Shown: in pieces, positions 1-5,443 of the stretch
Position numbering within the stretch: position 1 is the stretch's first letter
How the letters are laid out: the number at the start of each line of letters is the position of its first letter
Assembly (NCBI GenBank): GCA_031283505.1
Contig: JAITBO010000365.1
Span: forward strand, 1 to 11,169
Reading direction: 5' to 3'
Length of the DNA stretch: 11,169 nucleotides
DNA from: Treponema sp.
GTDB lineage: Bacteria; Spirochaetota; Spirochaetia; Treponematales; Breznakiellaceae
Notes under the pieces: model-generated
Seen by the model: the letters and a program-made list of their open reading frames with translations, nothing else
Database searches by the model: none
What the model was told of the DNA's origin: nothing
Made by a program: the position numbers and the translations under genes

Positions 1-50
1 ATCGCCTGTAGCGCGTTTCTTTCGTCCGTGTTATAGTGTGTATACGGCAT
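1..50 (-). CDS. Transposase N-terminus, IS30-like (partial, runs off left edge)
   Basis: On the minus strand an ATG at 50-48 opens a frame reading MPYTHYNTDERNALQA before the window ends. A perfect GGAGG (complement of 57-61) lies 6 nt upstream, so the start is well supported. The pattern 'YTH(L/Y/F)T.(E/D)ER..LQ' is how many IS30-family transposases begin, just before the helix-turn-helix that binds the element's ends. The assignment rests on 16 residues and on memory of the family, so it is tentative. The catalytic DDE core would lie outside the window. The context, an esterase gene abruptly cut about 90 bp upstream of this start, fits a transposase at the edge of an insertion sequence. Confidence 0.55.
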   Translation of the reverse strand, partial: MPYTHYNTDERNALQA

Positions 51-142
51 CGTTAACCTCCGATAGTTTGGTTTGCAGCTTTATTCTACCGTGTTTACGA
101 TGCCGTTTCTATGCCCTCCTATTTTCGCACTTCAAAAAAAAA
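1..142 (-). mobile_element. End of an IS30-like insertion sequence
   Basis: This segment holds the transposase start and roughly 90 bp of non-coding sequence before recognisable esterase coding begins near 143. The terminal inverted repeat should lie in about 100-142, around the stretch containing ttttcgcacttc and the A9 run at 134-142. I cannot place the exact boundary because the other end is outside the window. The plus-strand frame through this segment is open but its translation does not resemble an esterase N-terminus, consistent with foreign DNA joined to a broken gene. Confidence 0.5.
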
Positions 143-460
143 TGGGCCCTGCATCAGGGTGAATCGAACAGCGGAGATACGGCATGGCCTCAGAAAGTAA
201 AGAGCGTTTACGATAATTTGGTAAGCGATCTGGGGCTGGATGAATCGGTTCCTTTGCTTGCAGGTCAGTTGGTAAACGGAGGGACTACAGGCATGAACGG
301 GATTATCCTGAGTTTGCCGGAAACGATCCCAAGCGCCCGTGTCATTCGCGCGGACGGTTTAGGGAAACAACCCGACAATCTGCATTTTTCTCCGGAAGGG
401 TACAGGGAGTTGGGAAGACGGTATGCCGCAGAGATGCTTTCCATCCTGGGCTATCAATAG
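143..460 (+). pseudogene. C-terminal remnant of a CE6/SASA-type carbohydrate esterase
   Basis: About 105 codons resemble the C-terminal part of family CE6 acetylxylan esterases and sialate O-acetylesterase-like (SASA) proteins. Visible motifs are LHQGESNSGD (family HQGES block), WPQKVKSVYDNLV, LLAGQLVNGG, and near the end DNLHFSPEGYRELGRRYA, which holds the predicted catalytic Asp/His pair (DNLH). The N-terminal GQSNM-type segment with the nucleophile serine is missing, and upstream sequence is unrelated. The canonical W before HQGE is L here. The frame stays formally open leftward (a GTG at 38 could serve as start), but the first ~35 residues do not fit the family. The simplest reading is a gene broken by the adjacent insertion sequence and therefore inactive as an esterase. 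The missing half may lie beyond the element, left of the window. Confidence 0.7.
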
Positions 461-470
461 GTCAAATTTA

Positions 471-497
471 GCCGCAACCTCCTTAGGGAATTGCGGC
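471..497. terminator. Hairpin between convergent genes
   Basis: A perfect 7-bp stem, GCCGCAA (471-477) with TTGCGGC (491-497), encloses a 13-nt loop. It sits in the 65-bp gap between the esterase remnant (+) and the lipoprotein gene (-), where a bidirectional terminator is expected. There is no clean T-run: the plus side is followed by ctctttcc, the minus side by taaattt. Termination in either direction is plausible but weak. Confidence 0.4.
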
Positions 498-525
498 CTC
501 TTTCCTCCCCATGAACCTCTGGCTC

Positions 526-1104
526 CTATTGAGAGACGAACTCCGCTCCCCGTTCCTGCTTTACATTAAGGGAGGAAAGGGAAAGATACAAATAGGGATA
601 GTTGTCTTCTTCGTAAGTTTTCAGGACCCCCGTGGCTTCCACCCAGGCGTTCTCTTCGGGATAGGGATTTTCCGAAGCAGGCTCTCCATCCCAGGCTACC
701 TCAAACCCGGCGCTCCCGTCATTGCCACAGCAACCGGGTCCATAGCGGATTACAAAACAGTAGGAAGAACCGTATTCTTCCACAGGATAGGACTTGAAGA
801 GTCCCTCCAGCTTGATGGTTTTTCCCATATATTCTTCCGGGTTAAGGTAGACATCATTGGTCTGGGCGATAAACATTTTTTCTTTTATTTCGACGACCGG
901 TTCCGCAGTCCCGGCAGTTTTTTTGCCGCCCGTATCCGCCGTCCCTGAATCGGGCAGCGTTACTGACCGGGTGCCGGCGGTGTTGCGCTGAACCGCCGCG
1001 CCGTTCCCCGCTCCGCAGCCGGCTAAAACGGCAAGCAGCAACAGGGTGGAAACAATACTGAACACGGCCTCTGCCGGCCATAATTCATTTCTATCGGTTT
1101 TCAT
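526..1104 (-). CDS. Lipoprotein with DUF1980/YcgQ-like Cys-Cys domain
   Basis: This is a 192-aa predicted lipoprotein. A hydrophobic signal ends in the lipobox LAGC with acylated Cys at residue 30. Residues ~31-70 form a Gly/Thr/Ala-rich linker typical of a surface tether. Residues ~78-182 form a compact beta-rich domain: a 'YMGKTIKLEGLF' strand pair, then YGPGCCGNDG with adjacent Cys125-Cys126, then 'WVEATGVL'. This layout recalls the C-terminal domain of DUF1980/TIGR03943 (YcgQ-like) proteins, which often occur with zinc-homeostasis genes; that match is from memory. The start has an AAGGAG site upstream and overlaps the end of the permease gene by 14 nt, so it is translationally coupled as the last gene of the operon. 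It may bind or deliver metal outside the membrane; this is inferred from context and the Cys pair, not shown. Confidence 0.7.
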   Translation of the reverse strand: MKTDRNELWPAEAVFSIVSTLLLLAVLAGCGAGNGAAVQRNTAGTRSVTLPDSGTADTGGKKTAGTAEPVVEIKEKMFIAQTNDVYLNPEEYMGKTIKLEGLFKSYPVEEYGSSYCFVIRYGPGCCGNDGSAGFEVAWDGEPASENPYPEENAWVEATGVLKTYEEDNYPYLYLSLSSLNVKQERGAEFVSQ

Positions 1105-1939
1105 TTTGTTTACTCCTTTTTATCAGGGCGTAGCCCCGGGCTATGCCCCAAAAAATAAAAAACGCCAGGATGTTACAAATCACCACGGTGGCTCCGGTCG
1201 GCGCGGCGTAGAGGTAAGAAATCACCACGCCGGTGAAAAAACAGGTTACCGAAACCAGGGCGGAACTTACGGTTACTGTTTTGAATCGTTTACAGATACG
1301 CATGGAGGTAAGGGCCGGAAAGATGATGAGACTTGATATGAGCATGGCCCCCATCATCCTCATCCCCAGGACTATGGTAATGGCGGTGAGGAAGGCGATG
1401 AGCATGGTGTAGAGCCCGGTTTTTGTACCCGTTGCCCTGGCAAAGTTTTCGTCAAAGGTAACCGCGAAAATCCTGTTGTAGCAGAGTACAAAGAGGGTCA
1501 ATACCGTCACGGAAAGAATGACGCTCAGGGTAACATCATTTTTGCTCATAGCAAGGATGCTGCCGAAAAGGTAGTTGCACACATCGGTATTCATCCCGGT
1601 TGTCACGGAGATCACCACTACCCCTATGGCCAGGGCGCCCGAGGAGATCATGGCGATGGCGGCGTCCCCCCGGATCTTGTGGTTTTCGCTCAACCTGAGG
1701 AGGAAGAAGGCCGCAGCCACCACTACCGGGATGGAAACCGTGAGGGGAGCGGCGTTCATGGCCGTGGCGATGGCCAGGGTTCCAAACCCTACATGGGAAA
1801 GACCGTCTCCTATCATGGAGTAGCGCTTTAGAACCAGGCTGACCCCGAGGAGGCTGGCGCAGAGGGATACCAGGAATCCAACTACGACCGCCCTGACGAG
1901 AAAAGCGTAGGAAAACATTTCCAGGAGTAATTCAATCAT
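1091..1939 (-). CDS. znuB: Metal (Zn/Mn-type) ABC transporter permease, ABC-3 family
   Basis: A 282-aa polytopic protein with about eight hydrophobic segments, the normal size for ABC-3 permeases (ZnuB, TroC/D, MntB). Family landmarks are KRYSMIGDGLSHVGFG (residues 39-53, the conserved GD.LSH loop), MMGAMLISSLIIFPAL (195-210), and YAAPTGATVVICNILAF (244-260). It would form the membrane channel that imports a divalent metal, powered by the ATPase encoded just upstream. Its ATG overlaps the end of that ATPase gene by 8 nt, so the two are coupled. Zinc is the best guess given the Cys/His-rich partners, but manganese or iron cannot be excluded from sequence. The symbol is by family analogy. Confidence 0.88.
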   Translation of the reverse strand: MIELLLEMFSYAFLVRAVVVGFLVSLCASLLGVSLVLKRYSMIGDGLSHVGFGTLAIATAMNAAPLTVSIPVVVAAAFFLLRLSENHKIRGDAAIAMISSGALAIGVVVISVTTGMNTDVCNYLFGSILAMSKNDVTLSVILSVTVLTLFVLCYNRIFAVTFDENFARATGTKTGLYTMLIAFLTAITIVLGMRMMGAMLISSLIIFPALTSMRICKRFKTVTVSSALVSVTCFFTGVVISYLYAAPTGATVVICNILAFFIFWGIARGYALIKRSKQNENR

Positions 1940-2642
1940 TTTTACTATCCCTCAAAAAATTCTTCCCGGCTTCGGACTTTTTGTAATCCTCAGGTTTTCC
2001 GAAGAAGAGCTGTTCGTTTTTCAGATGGAGGATACGGGAGGCGTAGCGCAGGGCGCCTTGAATGTCATGGGAAACCATGATGACCGTAAGGCAGGCTTCC
2101 CGGTTTATCTTTTCAATGAGACGGTAGAGTTCCGGGGTGACCAGAGGATCGAGCCCCGCCGCAGGTTCATCTAAAATGAGGAGACGGGAACCGGCGCAGA
2201 GGGAACGGGCCAGAAGTACCCGCCGCTGCTGGCCGCCGGAGAGTTCCCGGTAACACCGGTTCCGCAGGTCTTCTATTCCCAGGCGAGCCAGGTTTTCCTC
2301 CGCTGTCTGTTTATCCCGCCGGGTGTAAAAGGGACGAAAAGCCCCCTTTCCCAGTCTCCCCGAAAGAACCACTTCGTAGACCCCGGCGGGAAAATCCTGA
2401 CCTATTGCCATTTGCTGCGGGAGGTATCCTATTTCCCTGGAAGCAAGACCACCCTCCAGGGTTATCGTCCCGGCATCGGGTTTCTTCAATCCCAGTATCC
2501 CCCGGATAAGGGTACTTTTCCCGGAACCGTTTTCCCCGACGACCCAGAGATAATCTCCCGCTTCCACGGCGAAATTGACGCTTCTGAGGACGGTGTTCCC
2601 CTCGTAGGCAAATAAAACGTTCCGGCAGGTGAGGACCGTCAT
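1932..2642 (-). CDS. znuC: Metal ABC transporter ATP-binding protein
   Basis: A 236-aa ABC ATPase with every catalytic element intact: Walker A GENGSGKST (36-44), Q-loop in YLPQQ (73-77), signature LSGGQ (134-138), Walker B LLILDEP (154-160) and the switch His in VSHD (H192). Size and motif spacing match ZnuC/TroB/MntB-type subunits that drive ABC-3 permeases, and the permease gene follows with an 8-nt overlap. Its ATG overlaps the TGA of the small upstream ORF as ATGA, giving translational coupling; AAGGGG lies a few bases upstream as its own weak ribosome site. No gene for a substrate-binding protein is present in the operon. Confidence 0.9.
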   Translation of the reverse strand: MTVLTCRNVLFAYEGNTVLRSVNFAVEAGDYLWVVGENGSGKSTLIRGILGLKKPDAGTITLEGGLASREIGYLPQQMAIGQDFPAGVYEVVLSGRLGKGAFRPFYTRRDKQTAEENLARLGIEDLRNRCYRELSGGQQRRVLLARSLCAGSRLLILDEPAAGLDPLVTPELYRLIEKINREACLTVIMVSHDIQGALRYASRILHLKNEQLFFGKPEDYKKSEAGKNFLRDSKND

Positions 2643-2818
2643 GATTCCAGCGCCCCTTTCAGGGCCGGCGTATCGGGAGGAATATACAAGGCGGGAATTC
2701 CCCCGGATATTACCGTATATATCGTCACAAATGAGCCTATTCCAAAACTAATTGACTGTGCGCTAAACGCGCACGATTTTGGAACAGCCTCAAATATAAT
2801 TTTTGTCCTGTGGTTCAT
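2639..2818 (-). CDS. Small ORF (59 aa) coupled to znuC, unknown function
   Basis: I found this by reading the minus strand between the Cys-rich gene and znuC. An ATG at 2818-2816 follows a perfect AGGAGG with a 5-nt spacer, and the frame ends in TGA at 2641-2639, overlapping the znuC ATG as ATGA. This is the strongest ribosome site of the operon. The product begins MNHRTKIIFEAVPKS and ends PALYIPPDTPALKGALES. It has a modest hydrophobic stretch near residues 28-49 (FGIGSFVTIYTVISGGIPAL) that could be one membrane segment. I recognise no family. The middle of the ORF is a large inverted repeat (2733-2791), so it may be a leader-type ORF, a remnant of a larger gene such as the missing binding protein, or a true microprotein. 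The signals for translation are good; function is unknown. Confidence 0.55.
   Translation of the reverse strand: MNHRTKIIFEAVPKSCAFSAQSISFGIGSFVTIYTVISGGIPALYIPPDTPALKGALES
2733..2791. repeat. Nested inverted repeat inside the small ORF
   Basis: Outer 15-nt arms, gagcctattccaaaa (2733-2747) and ttttggaacagcctc (2777-2791), match at 13 of 15 positions. Between them a perfect 6-bp stem GTGCGC (2758-2763) / GCGCAC (2769-2774) closes a 5-nt loop. Read as minus-strand RNA (the znu mRNA), one of the two outer mismatches becomes a G-U pair, leaving a single G-G mismatch, so pairing is better in the sense transcript. No T-run follows, so it is not a typical terminator. It could be an RNA control element or a short mobile palindrome of MITE/REP type. 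Confidence 0.65.
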
Positions 2819-2901
2819 AAAAATCCTCCTCGCATTATGGGAAAACCTGGCTGAACCGGAAGTTAATCCGGAACAACTCGACGGAGATCAGGGAGGCGCG
2901 A

Positions 2902-3204
2902 TCAGGTGTTGAAACGGACTTTAAGTAGAATCCCCGTAAGGAACGGGGGTATGACAATAATAAAAGAGGCCCCATAAGCGGCAATCCGTTTAAAGGCCGC
3001 CGCAAACAGGACAAAGATGAGGGAAACGCCGAAAAACCGCAGGAGCTTCACGGTCTCCTGTAACTGCGCGCAGGCCGGACATCCTGAACCCATACAACTA
3101 TGATCAATATGAGAGAAGGCAAAATCCGCCGAACCCAGTATAGCCGTAATACAGCAGAGGCAACAAAAGAAGAAAATCGCCTTTTTCCAGGCGGAAGTAT
3201 TCAT
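2902..3204 (-). CDS. Small Cys/His-rich membrane protein, putative metal-related
   Basis: A 100-aa protein, first gene of the leftward operon. Residues ~8-29 form a hydrophobic signal or membrane segment rich in Cys (FFFCCLCC). A short loop then carries HIDHSC....CPAC, giving H32, H35, C37, C42 and C45 as a likely metal-binding cluster. Two more hydrophobic segments follow (about 57-72 and 77-95). I recall small proteins of this layout, with an HxC...CxxC motif between membrane segments, beside zinc ABC transporter genes in Firmicutes, but this is memory only. Position at the head of a ZnuCB operon supports a role in metal capture, sensing or hand-off. There is no Shine-Dalgarno before the ATG, and the predicted transcript would start only a few bases upstream (see promoter). 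Confidence 0.7.
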   Translation of the reverse strand: MNTSAWKKAIFFFCCLCCITAILGSADFAFSHIDHSCMGSGCPACAQLQETVKLLRFFGVSLIFVLFAAAFKRIAAYGASFIIVIPPFLTGILLKVRFNT

Positions 3205-3214
3205 AGATAGACGT

Positions 3215-3244
3215 ATTATATATTGCTTTAATTTATATTGACAA
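3215..3244 (-). promoter_or_regulatory. Leftward sigma70-type promoter for the metal operon
   Basis: On the minus strand, TTGTCA (3244-3239) is followed after 18 nt by a perfect TATAAT (3220-3215). The predicted start of transcription is near 3208, only ~4 nt before the ATG of the Cys-rich protein at 3204. Its -35 hexamer overlaps the -35 of the rightward promoter by 5 of 6 bases. A second TATAAT (3251-3246) exists but has no good -35 at normal spacing. Confidence 0.65.
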
Positions 3245-3266
3245 GATTATATGATATGGCTATAGT
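3238..3266 (+). promoter_or_regulatory. Rightward sigma70-type promoter for rimP-nusA-infB operon
   Basis: A perfect TTGACA (3238-3243), a 17-nt spacer, and TATAGT (3261-3266) form a strong consensus promoter. Transcription should begin near 3273, giving a ~70-nt leader before rimP that contains an intrinsic terminator hairpin. Confidence 0.72.
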
Positions 3267-3290
3267 GAGAGGGACAATCGGAGATTCAGT

Positions 3291-3322
3291 AAAAAAAGGG
3301 TCGGTCGAACGACCCTTTTTTT
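3291..3322 (+). terminator. Intrinsic terminator/attenuator in the rimP-nusA leader
   Basis: A perfect 13-bp inverted repeat, AAAAAAAGGGTCG (3291-3303) and CGACCCTTTTTTT (3310-3322), with a 6-nt loop GTCGAA, ends in seven T. It looks the same on both strands. It lies downstream of the rightward promoter and upstream of rimP, with no upstream gene reading into it from the plus side, so its natural target is the operon's own leader transcript. In Bacillus subtilis the corresponding ylxS(rimP)-nusA leader is known to be controlled by NusA-dependent termination; a similar feedback here is inference. Confidence 0.8.
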
Positions 3323-3341
3323 ATAACGGAAAGGCGGAGTA

Positions 3342-3830
3342 ATGCGGTATACCCCGAGGGAAGCGGAGCCGGTATTTGATTCCCTGGAACCGGTGGTCCG
3401 GGGGTTGGGAATGACCCTGATAGAATTAACCGTGTCCGGACACCGGGGGAGCGTACAGATCCGGGTGGCGATAGACAAGGGCGATCCGGCGGAAACAGGC
3501 AGTCCTATAGGGACCGTCGATTGTTCTCGTGTCCATCGGGCCATCCTTCCCAGGCTGGAACTGGCTTTTCCCGGCAAAGACCTCTATGTGGAGGTATCTT
3601 CTCCAGGGATAAACCGTCTTATCAAGGACGGCGCCGAATTCCATTTCTATGTGGGCCGGAGGGTCCGGTGTTACAGGACGGATATTTCCGATTGGACCGG
3701 AGGTATTCTTCTGTCCGCCGATTCCGAAGGGATAACTCTCAAGGGAAAAAACGGCGTGTTTTTATTGTCCTACGGGATTATAACTAAGGCGCGGTTGGAT
3801 GACGCCGCATTGCCGGGAGACGGCGCCTGA
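3342..3830 (+). CDS. rimP: Ribosome maturation factor RimP
   Basis: A 162-aa protein of normal RimP length. The N-terminal alpha/beta domain ends with EVSSPGINRLIKDGAEF (84-100), equivalent to the family's (L)EVSSPG.(D)R.(L)K signature, followed by a YVGRRVR strand and a C-terminal SH3-like beta domain (about 100-155). RimP binds free 30S subunits and assists late maturation. The ATG is preceded by a GGCGGAG ribosome site. It is first in an operon with nusA and infB, the usual arrangement across bacteria. Confidence 0.92.
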   Translation: MRYTPREAEPVFDSLEPVVRGLGMTLIELTVSGHRGSVQIRVAIDKGDPAETGSPIGTVDCSRVHRAILPRLELAFPGKDLYVEVSSPGINRLIKDGAEFHFYVGRRVRCYRTDISDWTGGILLSADSEGITLKGKNGVFLLSYGIITKARLDDAALPGDGA

Positions 3831-3912
3831 GCCGTTCTATCCGGCAAACGGGCAGGGGGACCTATGATGACACGCCGGAAACATAATAAAAGCTTATAGG
3901 AGGTTTAATCTC

Positions 3913-5406
3913 GTGGCTACGGATATGTCAGAGGCAATTAACCAGTTGATTCAGGATCGGGGTATTCCGGAAGATTTGATTCTGCGGACCATAGAAAATA
4001 CCCTCCTTGCGGCGTATAAGCGCCGGTTTGGAAACGCGGATAATGTCATAGTCCGGTTCAATGACGATAACCGGGAAGTCTCGATCTACGCCAAGAAAAA
4101 GATTGTGGACGGGGTGTACGATCCGCTGTCGGAGATTGACCTGGAAGAGGCGCGGGAGCTTAATCCCGACGCCGAGATCGGGGATGAACTCCTTATCGAG
4201 GTGGATCCCACGGAATTTGACCGGATCTCGGTGCAAAGCGCCAAACAGACCGCCCATCAGTCCATCAGGGAGATACAGAAGGACAGCCTCTATTCGGAAT
4301 ACAAGGACAAAGTCGGGGAGATCATCATCGGGTATTACCAGCGGGAGCGGAACGGAACCATTTACGTGGACCTGGGAAAGATCGAAGGGATATTCCCCAA
4401 AAAATTCCAGTCCCCCCGGGAAATCTACCATGTTAACGACCGTATCAAGGCCCTTATTGTCGAGGTGAACAAGGTTCCTTCAGGGCTCCAGATCGTCCTT
4501 TCCCGGACCCATACAGAATTTGTCCGGGCCATTTTTGAACTTGAAGTACCGGAAATCTATGACAAGACCGTGGAGATCCACAAAATAGTCAGAGAGCCGG
4601 GATACCGCACCAAGCTTGCGGTCTATTCCAACCGGGACGATGTTGATCCCGTGGGAGCCTGTGTGGGCCTCAAAGGGGTGCGCATCCAGGCGGTCATACG
4701 GGAACTGGAAGGGGAAAAGATTGACATCCTCAAATACGATCCGGACCCCAGAAAATTCATCAAGAACGCCCTTTCTCCTGCGGAAGTCCGGGATGTGGTT
4801 ATTCTGGATGAGTCCAAGCATCAGGCGTTGGCGGTGGTGGCCGAATCCCAGCTTTCCCTGGCCATCGGGAAACAGGGGCTTAACGTCAGGCTGGCAAACC
4901 GCCTTGCGGACTGGAACATTGATGTCAAGACCGATGCCCAGTTTGCGGAATTGGACATTGCCAGCGAGTCTCGGCGGGCGGTTTCGGAACTTTTCGGGGA
5001 GGCCGGGGAGTATGAAGAAGAAATTTCCCGTATCTCAGAGCTTCCCGGTGTAGAGCCGGAGACGGCTGCGGCGCTGCTGGAAAACGGCGTTGACTTCATC
5101 GAGGATTTCCTGAATCTCCAGGATGCCGCCGTTTCCGGCTTCAAGGGGGTTACGGTGGAACAGTTGGACGCCCTGCGTAAACTTATTGAAGAGTACGTGG
5201 AGATCGTGGAGGAAGAGGAAGAAATTCCTGCCGAAGCGGAAGTATCGACGGACGGTGAGGAAGCGGGCGAAGCGGCGGTTGCGGTTGAAGAAAGCGCCGA
5301 AGTCGAAGAATATGAATGTCCCGAATGTGGTGCAAAGATTAATCCTTCTATGACAAGCTGTCCTAATTGCGGAGTCGGGCTTAGTTTTGAATATGAGGAA
5401 GAATAA
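3913..5406 (+). CDS. nusA: Transcription termination/antitermination factor NusA with C-terminal zinc ribbon
   Basis: A 497-aa NusA. In order: RNA polymerase-binding N-terminal domain (1-~128), S1 domain (~134-199), KH1 with VGLKG (251-255), KH2 with IGKQG (318-322), one helix-hairpin-helix-like acidic repeat (~372-430, containing SELPGVEPETAAALLENG), then a Glu/Ala-rich linker (~431-468) and a four-Cys ribbon CPEC-x10-CPNC (C469, C472, C483, C486). NusA modulates pausing, termination and antitermination. The core matches the family throughout; the zinc-ribbon tail replaces the second acidic repeat of the E. coli protein and is unusual to me. The start is GTG at 3913, 9 nt after AGGAGG (3898-3903); an ATG four codons later is too far from that site. 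The leader terminator upstream of rimP may let NusA control its own synthesis. Confidence 0.95.
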   Translation: MATDMSEAINQLIQDRGIPEDLILRTIENTLLAAYKRRFGNADNVIVRFNDDNREVSIYAKKKIVDGVYDPLSEIDLEEARELNPDAEIGDELLIEVDPTEFDRISVQSAKQTAHQSIREIQKDSLYSEYKDKVGEIIIGYYQRERNGTIYVDLGKIEGIFPKKFQSPREIYHVNDRIKALIVEVNKVPSGLQIVLSRTHTEFVRAIFELEVPEIYDKTVEIHKIVREPGYRTKLAVYSNRDDVDPVGACVGLKGVRIQAVIRELEGEKIDILKYDPDPRKFIKNALSPAEVRDVVILDESKHQALAVVAESQLSLAIGKQGLNVRLANRLADWNIDVKTDAQFAELDIASESRRAVSELFGEAGEYEEEISRISELPGVEPETAAALLENGVDFIEDFLNLQDAAVSGFKGVTVEQLDALRKLIEEYVEIVEEEEEIPAEAEVSTDGEEAGEAAVAVEESAEVEEYECPECGAKINPSMTSCPNCGVGLSFEYEEE

Positions 5407-5443
5407 GGACTTTCGAGGAATCGAAGTATTTTAAAGGTGGATC

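Noticed and set aside
511..948. 145-codon plus-strand frame opposite the lipoprotein
   Set aside because: The minus strand has a lipobox, good ribosome site and operon overlap; the plus frame has none of these.
2616..2908. Plus-strand open frame of ~97 codons opposite the small ORF
   Set aside because: It has no ATG, GTG or TTG near its beginning and no ribosome site, and overlaps znuC; the inverted repeat keeps both strands open by symmetry.
3246..3251. Second TATAAT on the minus strand as an alternative -10
   Set aside because: No acceptable -35 at 16-18 nt; the TTGTCC at about 20 nt is weak. Kept only as a fallback.
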